22,192 bases of DNA from a virus: positions 1 to 22,192 of IMG/VR virus record IMGVR_UViG_3300009173_003879; one strand, written 5' to 3'. Positions 1-7,785 of the stretch are shown here, one piece after another. The translations under genes and the position numbers were made by a program. Numbering within the stretch: position 1 is the first letter of the stretch; every line of letters starts with the position of its first letter. Below the pieces are notes generated by a model that searched no databases, had not been told where the DNA came from, and saw only the letters and a list, made by a program, of their open reading frames with translations.

Positions 1-17
1 ACGACTGGGCAGCCCAA

Positions 18-1295
18 ATGGTTGAAGTCATGAGATTTGATTTTTTTGATTTAATTTATTTGAAGTTTTTGTGTGAGAAATACTTTGATTATTACTTTCG
101 ATATAAGTGTTTTCCAACGAATCAATTGCTAGTTTCTATTATCAAAGAGTCGTTTCAAGAAGAGAACGATGAGCTTTTGAAAAACCAAGTGATTGATTTT
201 TTGCATCGTATGAAGAAGAATCCTCACCCGGGAGACGTTAAGTACGTAAAAGAGAAGATTCTTGATTTCTGTAAGAGGCAAGCTTTTAAGGAAGCCTTGG
301 AAAAATCAGTCGAGCTGATCTCTGAGGATAAGTTTGATCACGTCCTTACTCTCATGAAGAATGCGGTCTCTATCGGTCTTCCCAATTCAACGGGTCACGA
401 TTTTTTCGAAGATATAGAAGCAAGATTCATTAAGGTAAATAGGGCTGTTTGTCCCACCGGCATTCAACGACTTGATGCTCCAGATATTCTCAATGGAGGG
501 TTGGGTCGTGGCGAGATTGGCATAGTGACAGCGAACACCGGCGTCGGTAAGTCACACTGGCTGGTCGCTATGGGAGCGAACGCGATGCGGTTTGGTAAAA
601 ATGTTTTGCATTATACTTTTGAATTGACAGAGCAAGCTGTTGGGTTAAGATATGATTCGAATATGTGCAGTATAAACGCATCAGATGTGATTAATCACAA
701 AGATCGCGTTATTGATTTTTATGAAAAGAACGAAGATTTAGGTCGGTTGATCATAAAAGAATATCCAACAAATGTAGCAACAGTGATTACAATCCGCAAT
801 CATATTGATAAATTAATGTTAAGAGGTTTTAAACCGAACGTTTTAATAATCGATTATGCAGACATCATGAGGTCTACAAGAGCTTACGATTCTTTAAGGC
901 ACGAGTTAAAATTGATTTACGAAGAATTGAGGAATCTTGCTATGGAATTAAATATTCCTATTTGGACAGCATCACAGGCTAATAGAGAATCTGCAAATTC
1001 GGATATAGTTGGTTTAGAAAATATGTCTGAAGCTTATGGAAAAGCTATGGTCGCAGATTTAGTGGTTTCTCTCTCTAGGAAACCAATGGAAAAAGCGACT
1101 GGCCATGGCCGGCTTTTTGTTGCAAAGAATAGGGCTGGAAAAGATGGGATAGTTTTTCCAATTCATATGGACACGAGCATGTCTAAGATAGAAATATTGG
1201 ATGAAGATATTCAGACTCTTTCAGAAGCTACGCAAAATGATGAGAAAGCAATGAAAGATAACCTTAAGAAAAAGTGGGATGAGTTAAAAAAGTAG
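18..1295 (+). CDS. Replicative DNA helicase, DnaB/T4 gp41-like (5' end probably outside window)
   Basis: A hexameric ring helicase that would unwind the phage replication fork using NTP hydrolysis. The RecA-like core is clear: Walker A ANTGVGKS at about residues 172-179 just after a GGLGRGE turn, Walker B VLIIDYAD at 275-282, and the TASQANR motif at 317-323 that matches the TASQxNR motif of DnaB helicases. The first ~140 residues look like the helical N-terminal domain, but at 425 residues the protein is somewhat short for the family. The frame stays open through bases 3-17 and the ATG at 18 has no convincing Shine-Dalgarno sequence, so translation probably begins upstream of the window. It ends 10 bases before the ribonucleotide reductase gene. 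The helicase family is secure; DnaB versus gp41 lineage is not resolved. Confidence 0.88.
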   Translation: MVEVMRFDFFDLIYLKFLCEKYFDYYFRYKCFPTNQLLVSIIKESFQEENDELLKNQVIDFLHRMKKNPHPGDVKYVKEKILDFCKRQAFKEALEKSVELISEDKFDHVLTLMKNAVSIGLPNSTGHDFFEDIEARFIKVNRAVCPTGIQRLDAPDILNGGLGRGEIGIVTANTGVGKSHWLVAMGANAMRFGKNVLHYTFELTEQAVGLRYDSNMCSINASDVINHKDRVIDFYEKNEDLGRLIIKEYPTNVATVITIRNHIDKLMLRGFKPNVLIIDYADIMRSTRAYDSLRHELKLIYEELRNLAMELNIPIWTASQANRESANSDIVGLENMSEAYGKAMVADLVVSLSRKPMEKATGHGRLFVAKNRAGKDGIVFPIHMDTSMSKIEILDEDIQTLSEATQNDEKAMKDNLKKKWDELKK

Positions 1296-1305
1296 GAGAG
1301 CAGCG

Positions 1306-3780
1306 GTGGTGTATAGTTTCAATGAAGCTTTTCAAGAGAGTCTTGAGTATTTCAATAGTGATGAATTAGCTGCTACCGTTTTTATCACAAAATATGCTCT
1401 ATCTGATAAAAATGGCAATATTTTAGAATCTAATCCAGATCAGATGCATCATCGTCTAGCAAAAGAATTTGCTAGGATAGAAAACAAATACGAAAATCCG
1501 TTAAGCAAAAAAGAGATTTATGAGCTCTTGAAGGACTTTAAATACATAGTCCCGCAAGGTTCACCAATGTCTGGAATTGGCAATAGCAATCAGGTACAAT
1601 CTCTTTCAAATTGTTTTGTAATAGATTCTCCGATGGATTCTTACGGCGGGATATTGAAAACTGATCAAGAGCAAGTCCAAATTATGAAGCGTCGTGGCGG
1701 CGTGGGCTTTGATATATCTACTATACGTCCCCGCGGTTTGGCTACTTCTAATGCAGCTAAAACGACTGATGGTATCGGCGTTTTCATGGAGAGGTTTTCA
1801 AACTCATGCCGTGAAGTAGCTCAGGGTGGCAGGCGCGGCGCATTAATGCTAACGATATCAGTGCACCATCCGGATATCGAGACTTTTATTAAAATAAAGA
1901 GAGATCTAACTAAAGTAACGGGTGCAAATATATCAATAAAGCTTACAGATGAGTTCATGAAAGCTGTTGAGAGAAAGCAAGATTACGAGTTGCGTTTTCC
2001 AGTAGATTTAAGTGAAGAGAGAATAGTTTCTCGAACAACGCCAGCTTCAGATATTTGGGATGACATTATAGAATCAGCTCACTTTTCTGCTGAACCGGGT
2101 CTGTTATTCTGGGATAACGTTTTAAATTTTACTCCAGCTCAATCGTATAAAGAAGACGGATTTCACACAATAAGTACTAATCCTTGTAGCGAGATAACTC
2201 TATCAGCTTACGATAGTTGCCGGTTGCTGCTTTTAAACTTGACTTCTTTCGTCAAGAAACCCTTTACAGAGAAAGCAAAATTTGATTATAAGCTCTTCGC
2301 CGATTACTCTTCTAAAGCTCAAAGGTTGATGGATGACTTGATAGATCTTGAAATTGAGTGTGTGGATAAGATCATTGAAAAAATCAGTAAAGATCCAGAG
2401 GACGATGAAGTCAAGAGAATCGAAAGAATTCTTTGGGAGAAAGTAAGAACTGCTGCCCTTAATGGTCGACGAACTGGGTTGGGAGTCACTGGGCTGGGTG
2501 ATACTTTGGCGATGCTGGGCATGAAGTACGGTTCTGCTCAAAGTATTTCAGAGACTGAAAAGATATACCGCGAATTAGCAATTTCATCTTACAAATCGTC
2601 TTGCCAATTAGCGGCTGAGAGAGGCCATTTCCCTGTTTATAGTTTCGAAAAAGAGAAAGAAAACATTTTTATCCAAAGGCTGTTTGAAGAGTCTCCAGAA
2701 TTAAGAGACTTACACGAGATGCACGGAAGGAGAAACATTGCATTGACAACCACCGCTCCATGCGGAAGCGTTTCTGTGTTAACTCAGACAACTTCTGGCA
2801 TTGAACCTGCTTTTATGTTAAAATATACCCGCCGAAAGAAGATAAATCCGGACGATGTAAAAACGCGAGTGGATTTTATTGATGACTTGGGTGACAGCTG
2901 GCAAGAGTTTGATGTTTATCACCATAACTTTGAAAAGTGGATGAAAGTAACCGGAGAGTCTAAAGTAGAGAAAAGTCCCTACGCAAATTCAACCGCCAAC
3001 GAAATAGTTTGGGAGTCTGCAATTGATTTACAAGCCGCGGCACAAAAGTGGGTTTGTCACGCGATTAGCAAAACCATAAACTTACCAAGCGACGTCTCTA
3101 TTGACGATGTTAAAAATGTCTACTGGCGGGGCTGGAAAGCTGGCCTCAAAGGTGTCACAGTTTACAGGGATGGATGTCGTTCTGGCGTTCTAGTTAGTTC
3201 TAAAAGTTCCTTTAACGAAATTGGCAAGATAGCAGAAGTCAACGCGCCACGCCGACCCGAAGTTTTAGATTGTGAAATTCATAGGACTCAAGTTAAGGGT
3301 GAAGCTTGGACTATCTTGATTGGCCTTATGGACGGTAAGGCTTATGAAGTCTTGGGAGGTAAATCAGAATTTATTGAGATTCCTTCAACATATAATAAGG
3401 GACGTATCGTTAAGAGAGATCGTAAAACAATGCCATCTAAGTACGATCTTCATTTTGGAGAAAATGGCAGTGAGATTATTGTGAAAGATATTGTTAAAGT
3501 TTTTGATAATCCAGATTATGCTGGATTTACTCGGATTATATCTTTAGCGCTTCGTCATGGTAGTCCCATACATTATATTGTTGAACAATTACAGAAAGAT
3601 CGAGATGCTCACTTATTTTCTTTTGCTAGAGTTATTTCGAGAGTGTTAAAAAAATACATCAATGATGGAACAATTCCCGGTGGCAGTAAGATCTGTCTCG
3701 AGTGCGGAGCAGAAGATTCTCTTAAATATCAAGAGGGCTGTGTTGCTTGTGCTTCGTGCGGGTATAGTAAGTGTTCTTAG
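1306..3780 (+). CDS. nrdJ: Class II (adenosylcobalamin-dependent) ribonucleoside-diphosphate/triphosphate reductase
   Basis: Reduces ribonucleotides to deoxyribonucleotides with a coenzyme B12-generated thiyl radical, supplying dNTPs for phage replication without needing oxygen or a separate radical subunit. The N-terminal SNCFV cysteine (C103), the NPCSE loop (N292, radical C294, E296) and C305 eleven residues after C294 reproduce the spacing of the active-site residues of Lactobacillus leichmannii class II reductase. RRGGVGFD at 129-136, TTAPCGSVS and the VYRDGCRSGVL segment are typical of NrdJ. The C-terminal tail carries six cysteines (797, 800, 812, 815, 818, 823), as in the zinc-binding/redox tail of this family. 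824 residues is a usual length. GTG start, with AGGAG seven bases upstream; GTG at 1309 is an alternative. No NrdB-like radical subunit is in the window. Confidence 0.93.
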   Translation: MVYSFNEAFQESLEYFNSDELAATVFITKYALSDKNGNILESNPDQMHHRLAKEFARIENKYENPLSKKEIYELLKDFKYIVPQGSPMSGIGNSNQVQSLSNCFVIDSPMDSYGGILKTDQEQVQIMKRRGGVGFDISTIRPRGLATSNAAKTTDGIGVFMERFSNSCREVAQGGRRGALMLTISVHHPDIETFIKIKRDLTKVTGANISIKLTDEFMKAVERKQDYELRFPVDLSEERIVSRTTPASDIWDDIIESAHFSAEPGLLFWDNVLNFTPAQSYKEDGFHTISTNPCSEITLSAYDSCRLLLLNLTSFVKKPFTEKAKFDYKLFADYSSKAQRLMDDLIDLEIECVDKIIEKISKDPEDDEVKRIERILWEKVRTAALNGRRTGLGVTGLGDTLAMLGMKYGSAQSISETEKIYRELAISSYKSSCQLAAERGHFPVYSFEKEKENIFIQRLFEESPELRDLHEMHGRRNIALTTTAPCGSVSVLTQTTSGIEPAFMLKYTRRKKINPDDVKTRVDFIDDLGDSWQEFDVYHHNFEKWMKVTGESKVEKSPYANSTANEIVWESAIDLQAAAQKWVCHAISKTINLPSDVSIDDVKNVYWRGWKAGLKGVTVYRDGCRSGVLVSSKSSFNEIGKIAEVNAPRRPEVLDCEIHRTQVKGEAWTILIGLMDGKAYEVLGGKSEFIEIPSTYNKGRIVKRDRKTMPSKYDLHFGENGSEIIVKDIVKVFDNPDYAGFTRIISLALRHGSPIHYIVEQLQKDRDAHLFSFARVISRVLKKYINDGTIPGGSKICLECGAEDSLKYQEGCVACASCGYSKCS

Positions 3781-3784
3781 GGAG
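3779..3784 (+). promoter_or_regulatory. Shine-Dalgarno site that decides a TTG start
   Basis: AGGGAG lies across the nrdJ stop codon, six bases before TTG at 3791. This supports the TTG rather than an ATG far upstream inside nrdJ as the start of the ClpP-like gene. Confidence 0.6.
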
Positions 3785-3790
3785 TTTAAT

Positions 3791-4393
3791 TTGAAGTGGA
3801 CTACAACTATATCGCCTTTGATAAAAGAAGTCGAGATGCGAAATAACCCAGTTATTGTTAGGGTTAATAAGTTTGACGAAGAGAGCGCTAAAAAGTTTGA
3901 CATAGATGTAGCTAGAGCTCACAATTCTGGTCAAAAAATAATTCCAGTTGTGATCGATTCTTATGGTGGTCAGGTTTATTCTCTCATGTCGATGATATCT
4001 GCTGTTAAGCATGCTGAGCTTCCCGTCGCGACAATCGTCGAGGGTAAAGCGATGTCTTGCGGTGCTATTCTTTTTTCGTTCGGTGAAGAGGGCTTACGGT
4101 TCATGGATCCCAATGCGACTATTATGATTCATGATGTTTCATCTATGGATTTTGGTAAGGTTGAAGAACTGAAAGCCGGTGCTAAAGAAGCTGATCGTTT
4201 AAACAGCATCATCTATACTATGGTGGCGAGAAATTGCGGTAAAAAAGACGATTATTTCATGAAGATCGTTGATAAAAAGAAGCATGCTGATTGGTTTTTT
4301 GACGCTAAAGAAGCGAAAAAACACGGTCTCGCTAATCAGTTGCGTGTTCCAAAGCTCACAGTTAGTGTGAGCGTAGAAATTGAGCTAGAATAG
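3791..4393 (+). CDS. ClpP-fold serine protease
   Basis: A 200-residue ClpP/crotonase-fold peptidase. The catalytic triad of ClpP is intact: Ser89 in GKAMSCGA (the ClpP GxAxSxG nucleophile region), His114 in IMIHD, and Asp167 just before the conserved AxEAxxxGL element (here DAKEAKKHGL). DSYGGQV at 56-62 is the family's oxyanion-hole region. I chose TTG at 3791 because of the AGGGAG upstream and because the frame's earlier ATG lies deep inside nrdJ, with no ClpP-like sequence between. The length matches stand-alone ClpP. Phage ClpP-like proteins can act as prohead proteases or as general proteases. No capsid or ClpX-type gene is nearby, so its substrate is unknown. It sits 10 bases after nrdJ and is followed by a probable terminator. 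Confidence 0.85.
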   Translation: MKWTTTISPLIKEVEMRNNPVIVRVNKFDEESAKKFDIDVARAHNSGQKIIPVVIDSYGGQVYSLMSMISAVKHAELPVATIVEGKAMSCGAILFSFGEEGLRFMDPNATIMIHDVSSMDFGKVEELKAGAKEADRLNSIIYTMVARNCGKKDDYFMKIVDKKKHADWFFDAKEAKKHGLANQLRVPKLTVSVSVEIELE

Positions 4394-4414
4394 TTAAGCT
4401 ATTTTAGTTTTATT
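4386..4414 (+). terminator. Probable intrinsic terminator after the ClpP-like gene
   Basis: TAGAATAG (4386-4393, including the stop codon) can pair with CTATTTTA (4399-4406) across a 5-base loop, with one G-T pair, and is followed by GTTTTATT. The stem is AT-rich and therefore weak, but it lies where the helicase-nrdJ-ClpP transcript would end. Confidence 0.42.
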
Positions 4415-4438
4415 ACGCGCGTCAATATATTTATTTTC

Positions 4439-4663
4439 ATGGGAAAATATGATCACTTAGAATCTTTAAGGCAAAAGATTTCAAAAAATGCTGCGAAGAA
4501 AAAACATAATATTAACCTAACCGAACTGCTTTCTGAGCTTGATGAATGTTTAAAAGATTTTAAGCCTGATTGTGATGACAATAAGCAGGTTTTGAAAAAG
4601 CTACGATGCTTGCAAGATAAGATCAAAGTATTTATGAGCGGAGATGTGATACCCAATGCCTGA
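4439..4663 (+). CDS. Small hypothetical protein
   Basis: I do not recognise this 74-residue, Lys/Asp/Leu-rich protein. It looks helical (basic N-terminal third, then acidic-hydrophobic heptad-like segments) with no membrane segment or catalytic motif. The ATG at 4439 has no Shine-Dalgarno sequence; instead an AT-rich stretch (TATTTATTTTC) abuts it. It overlaps the next gene by 8 bases, which supports it being translated as part of a pair. Confidence 0.55.
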   Translation: MGKYDHLESLRQKISKNAAKKKHNINLTELLSELDECLKDFKPDCDDNKQVLKKLRCLQDKIKVFMSGDVIPNA

Positions 4664-4982
4664 GAGCGGAAATGGTTGGGGTGAATACTCTAGACTAGTT
4701 TTAAAAGAATTAGAGACTTTGTCAAATGGCATTGATTCTTTAAATGATGAGATGCAGAGTATTAAGCAAGATATTGCTTTGATGCGAGACCGCGAAGATA
4801 GAGTCATTGAACTTCGCATGTGGAAAGAAAAAATAGACGAAGTTACTTCTCCAACTCAGCTTCAAGATCTTGTTAAAGAGGTAGATCATCTCAAGCTTTT
4901 TAAAACAAAAGCAATTACAGTTTTTGCTGTAATCCAGTTCGGTATGGCATTTTTTGCCTGGGCTATGAATTTCATGAAATAA
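4656..4982 (+). CDS. Coiled-coil protein with C-terminal membrane anchor (holin/XhlA-like candidate)
   Basis: 108 residues. It opens with a NGWGEYSRLVLKEL segment, continues as a long heptad-rich coiled coil (about residues 15-80) and ends in one hydrophobic segment (about 88-107, ITVFAVIQFGMAFFAWA), so it should sit at the inner membrane with the coil in the cytoplasm. From memory, many phages carry small proteins with a similar N-terminal W-x-EY start, a coiled coil and a C-terminal membrane helix, often labelled holin or haemolysin XhlA-like. That is a resemblance in architecture, not proof of a lysis role. ATG at 4656 has GCGGAG upstream and overlaps the preceding gene by 8 bases. No endolysin is adjacent. 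Confidence 0.65.
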   Translation: MPESGNGWGEYSRLVLKELETLSNGIDSLNDEMQSIKQDIALMRDREDRVIELRMWKEKIDEVTSPTQLQDLVKEVDHLKLFKTKAITVFAVIQFGMAFFAWAMNFMK

Positions 4983-5019
4983 TAAATAAAAAAACAGGAT
5001 AATATTTTTAATATCATTC

Positions 5020-5841
5020 ATGTTTCAAAGTATAGTTCTGACTATTCATAATAAAGCTTGGCTAATTCCCCGGGTTGTATCATCAATTTTAAATTACACA
5101 ACTGCTCCCTATGAGTTGATCTTGGTTTTTGATGGTTGCACAGACAGCTCTGAAAAAGTTGCTATTGAATCTATAGGTCAGCGGAAAATATCTTACAAAA
5201 CGATTCACACTCCTGATGTTTATGAAACGAAAGCTAATAATGCTGGAATAAAAGAAGCTTCAGGAGAGCAAATAATAATTGTTCAAGATGATATGGTCGT
5301 GAATGAAATCGGTTGGAATACTCGCTTAGCAAAACCTTTAAAAAGCTTTAGTGACGTATTTGCAGTTACAGCAAAAACTACTCATAATTTCGTTTTTAAT
5401 TTTGAAAGTGAGCATTATGATATGAGCGAAGATTTAGATAATTGCTGGTGTGATATGCTAGATTATGATTCTGTGATGAATAGGGAAAACGGTCTTCAAC
5501 GAGATGACTTTGTGATCCGTCACTCTGTCAATCGAGGCCCATTACTTTTAGATCACGAAAAGCTTGAAAAATTAAATTTTTTTGATGAAATATTCGCTCC
5601 TCAAAGCATGGATGATCATGATCTTTGTTACCGTGCTTATAAACAATTTGGCTGGTTAGCTGGAGCATACTGGATCGATTTTTTGAACGATCCCGAGTGG
5701 TCGTCGACAAAATCACACGACGATTCTAGAGTTCCCCCATGGTTTTATGAAGCTCATCATAAAAATAGCAAGATCATCTGGGAAAGACATAAAGAAGTTA
5801 TCCTTTTTGACAATCACAACGAAATTAGAAAGTTACCATAA
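5020..5841 (+). CDS. Family 2 (GT-A fold) glycosyltransferase
   Basis: Transfers a sugar from a nucleotide-sugar donor to an unknown acceptor. It begins directly with the GT2 nucleotide-binding strand (SIVLTIHNKAWLIPRVVSSI), followed by FDGCTDSS at 38-44, the donor-binding ANNAGIKEASGE segment at 72-83, and an acidic QDDM at 89-92 in the place of the metal-binding DxD motif. A later ED/DDHDLCYR-type segment around residue 200 fits the catalytic region. At 273 residues it is a minimal single-domain enzyme without membrane segments. ATG at 5020 has no clear Shine-Dalgarno sequence. Possible roles are modifying a virion protein, host surface glycan or modified DNA base; the context does not decide. 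Confidence 0.85.
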   Translation: MFQSIVLTIHNKAWLIPRVVSSILNYTTAPYELILVFDGCTDSSEKVAIESIGQRKISYKTIHTPDVYETKANNAGIKEASGEQIIIVQDDMVVNEIGWNTRLAKPLKSFSDVFAVTAKTTHNFVFNFESEHYDMSEDLDNCWCDMLDYDSVMNRENGLQRDDFVIRHSVNRGPLLLDHEKLEKLNFFDEIFAPQSMDDHDLCYRAYKQFGWLAGAYWIDFLNDPEWSSTKSHDDSRVPPWFYEAHHKNSKIIWERHKEVILFDNHNEIRKLP

Positions 5842-5878
5842 TATTTAAAAAAACAAAAATGCTATGTTAGAATACTAT

Positions 5879-5977
5879 ATGAATAAATGGATACCACTGA
5901 AGTCTCCTTATAGCTTGCTTCAAGAGCGTTTCTGGTTTTTATTAAATGATTGGGACGGAGCGCTGAATCATGCCTGA
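5879..5977 (+). CDS. 32-residue ORF resembling the N-terminus of an HhH-GPD (MBD4-type) DNA glycosylase; probable remnant
   Basis: A short frame whose start, KWIPLKSPYSLLQERFW, resembles the W-x-P-x-x-SP-[FY]-x-L-x-QE opening of MBD4/DEMETER-type helix-hairpin-helix DNA glycosylases. The helix-hairpin-helix and catalytic Asp regions are absent because the frame stops after 32 residues, overlapping the start of the Fpg gene by 8 bases. There is no Shine-Dalgarno sequence. It may be a decayed or truncated glycosylase gene, or a short peptide whose translation helps start Fpg. The similarity is by eye and the segment is short, so confidence is limited. Confidence 0.35.
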   Translation: MNKWIPLKSPYSLLQERFWFLLNDWDGALNHA

Positions 5978-6776
5978 GGGTCCAGAATGTAGAAGGTTCG
6001 CGCTAGCTTTAAGCGAACATATTGGTGGAGAAATCCTTGCGAAGATTTCTATTCTTTCGGGTAGATATCTAAAAAAAGAATTATCTGGTTTGAAAGAGTT
6101 TCAAGCTAATTTACCGATTCAAATCCAAGGCGTTGGTGTTCATGGAAAATTTATTTATGTTATTTTCGATGGAAAGTCCAGTATGTGGTCATCACTAGGC
6201 ATGTCGGGAGCTTGGCAGAAAGAAGAGACGCCTCACTCAAGGCTGAAATTCGATTTTAAAAGTGGTAAAAAAGTTTATTTTAATGATGTGAGAAATTTCG
6301 GAACAATTAAATACTGCCAAGATCCAAAACTGCTAGCTTCAAAACTTGAATCGCTAGGGCCAGATATGCTGGCTGAAGAAGTGAGTAATGAAAATTTTAT
6401 CTCTCAAATGAGGAGAAACAATGACAACAACATTACTAAAGCTTTAATGGATCAATCTACAGTCGCTGGTATTGGCAATTATGTTAAATCTGAAGCTCTT
6501 TGGCTAGCTAGGATCAATCCCCATAAGAAAGTTAGCCAGCTTCCAGATAACAATTTAAAAATATTGAACAAAGCGATTCAATCTATCATGAGAGAATCGT
6601 TTGTCTCGGGAGGCGTCACAATGAGATCATATAAAGATTTTTTTGGAGAACTAGGAGATTACAGTTCACGTTTCATGGTTTATAATCAGGAGACTGATCC
6701 GGACGGGAATGAAGTTATAAAAGAAAAAACACCTGATGGTAGAACAACTCATTGGGTTCCAGACATACAGAGGTGA
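5970..6776 (+). CDS. Formamidopyrimidine-DNA glycosylase / Nei family, zincless finger
   Basis: A base-excision repair bifunctional DNA glycosylase/AP lyase of the Fpg/Nei family. The protein starts MPEGPE, so processing would expose the catalytic Pro2 with Glu3. Lys60 sits in the beta-hairpin position, void-filling residues Met78, Arg108 and Phe110 are present, and GIGNYVKSEAL (Asn170) is the conserved helix-two-turn-helix segment. The C-terminal hairpin keeps the DGRTT arginine (R258), but all four cysteines of the usual zinc finger are gone (TPDGRTTHWVPDIQ replaces the GGR...CPxCQ pattern), giving a zincless finger as described for NEIL1 and Mimivirus Nei1. 268 residues is full length. ATG at 5970 follows GGACGGAG. 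Damage specificity cannot be read from sequence. Confidence 0.9.
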   Translation: MPEGPECRRFALALSEHIGGEILAKISILSGRYLKKELSGLKEFQANLPIQIQGVGVHGKFIYVIFDGKSSMWSSLGMSGAWQKEETPHSRLKFDFKSGKKVYFNDVRNFGTIKYCQDPKLLASKLESLGPDMLAEEVSNENFISQMRRNNDNNITKALMDQSTVAGIGNYVKSEALWLARINPHKKVSQLPDNNLKILNKAIQSIMRESFVSGGVTMRSYKDFFGELGDYSSRFMVYNQETDPDGNEVIKEKTPDGRTTHWVPDIQR

Positions 6777-6780
6777 AATT

Positions 6781-7017
6781 ATGGAAGGTTTAAGATTAAA
6801 TGATGAGGTTATTGCTAATATAGCAAAAATGATTCAAGTTGCAATGCTCACTGGGACTGACGTAGTTGATAACTTAAGGATGATTAGGCTGATTCAAGTA
6901 AATGATTCAACGCTGGGTATTCATGAAGATTTTCGAGAGCAGCTTAAAAAAAATATTTCAGATATGCTTAATGCTGTGGAAAACTATCAAGAAGACCACA
7001 AAGAAGATCCCGATTGA
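6781..7017 (+). CDS. Small conserved-type phage protein of unknown function
   Basis: 78 residues, helical and acidic, with the segment LTGTDVVDNLRMIRL in the middle. I have an impression of similar short proteins in other phages but cannot assign a family or function. I chose ATG at 6781 because GAGGTG lies just upstream, only four bases after the Fpg stop codon. The same frame extends upstream to 6736 inside Fpg, but without a ribosome-binding site. Probably co-transcribed with Fpg. Confidence 0.65.
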   Translation: MEGLRLNDEVIANIAKMIQVAMLTGTDVVDNLRMIRLIQVNDSTLGIHEDFREQLKKNISDMLNAVENYQEDHKEDPD

Positions 7018-7053
7018 TTGTAAAATAACTGCGATTTCTTTACTATTTATTTT

Positions 7054-7743
7054 GTGATTAAAAATAAAGTCAACACTAGAATAATCAAAAGAGAGTTAAG
7101 GAAAGCTAAAGCAGATTTAGCAGCTTTATCTCAGTATCTTCAAGAGTGTGAAAGCACTCTTGAAGATTACACTCGAGAGTGGTCAAAAGATCTATCTTGC
7201 ATTTTGGACAAACTAGGGATAGAGAAAAAACCGCCAGAAGAAAAAGCTGAATCAAACAAAATTCAGAATGAAAATTATCAATCTTTTGAGTCAGAAAAAG
7301 ATGTTGAAGAAAGCTTAGATGTTGTTGGTAAATCAGACGCACCGGCGTGGGTCAAAAAATCTTTTAGAAAGATAGCGCTGAAAACTCACCCGGATAAAGT
7401 TGGAGATTCTCCAATTGCTGATTTGATGATATCCCTTTATGAAAAAGCAAACAATGCGATCATGGAGAAAGATTACGAATCTGTTATCGAGATATGCCAA
7501 AAGCTGGGGATTGAGTGTGAGCTCGATCCGGAACTTGAGCTTAAAGTAACGAGAGACAAACAAGAGATGATCAAAGTAAAGCTGAAAAAAATTGAGATAT
7601 CTCAAGCTTGGATCTGGGGCGAGTCTTACGGTTTTAGCAATTTGAGGCTAAAGATTTTAAAGGCAGTGTTATCTATTTACGGTGCTAAAGAAGTTGAAGA
7701 ATCAAAGCTTGTATCTTTGATAGAGGGTTTAGAGAATAAGTGA
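7054..7743 (+). CDS. J-domain (DnaJ-like) protein with N-terminal coiled coil
   Basis: 229 residues. Residues 8-55 form a charged helical/coiled-coil region, 56-92 a Glu/Ser-rich linker, and 96-145 a J-domain: helix II AWVKKSFRKIALK, the invariant HPD at 112-114, then helix III (LMISLYEKANNAIM). The J-domain is known to stimulate the ATPase of Hsp70/DnaK. A phage version would recruit host DnaK to a phage step such as replication-complex remodelling or assembly, which is inference. The G/F linker and zinc domain of full DnaJ are absent; the C-terminal ~70 residues (W-rich, helical) are unassigned and may bind the client. GTG start at 7054 without Shine-Dalgarno but with the same TATTTATTTT abutting it as seen before the gene at 4439. 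Confidence 0.82.
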   Translation: MIKNKVNTRIIKRELRKAKADLAALSQYLQECESTLEDYTREWSKDLSCILDKLGIEKKPPEEKAESNKIQNENYQSFESEKDVEESLDVVGKSDAPAWVKKSFRKIALKTHPDKVGDSPIADLMISLYEKANNAIMEKDYESVIEICQKLGIECELDPELELKVTRDKQEMIKVKLKKIEISQAWIWGESYGFSNLRLKILKAVLSIYGAKEVEESKLVSLIEGLENK

Positions 7744-7785
7744 AAATGTTTTTTATTATAGCAAGCTAATCCGGGACTGGGAGTT

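Noticed and set aside
2233-2541. Minus-strand frames of 67 and 102 residues inside nrdJ
   Set aside because: They lie wholly within a strongly conserved gene on the other strand and have low-complexity, non-protein-like composition.
3662-3790. Upstream extension of the ClpP-like frame into nrdJ starting at ATG 3662
   Set aside because: The extension overlaps the nrdJ 3' end that encodes the conserved six-cysteine tail, has no ClpP-like sequence, and a good AGGGAG sits before TTG 3791.
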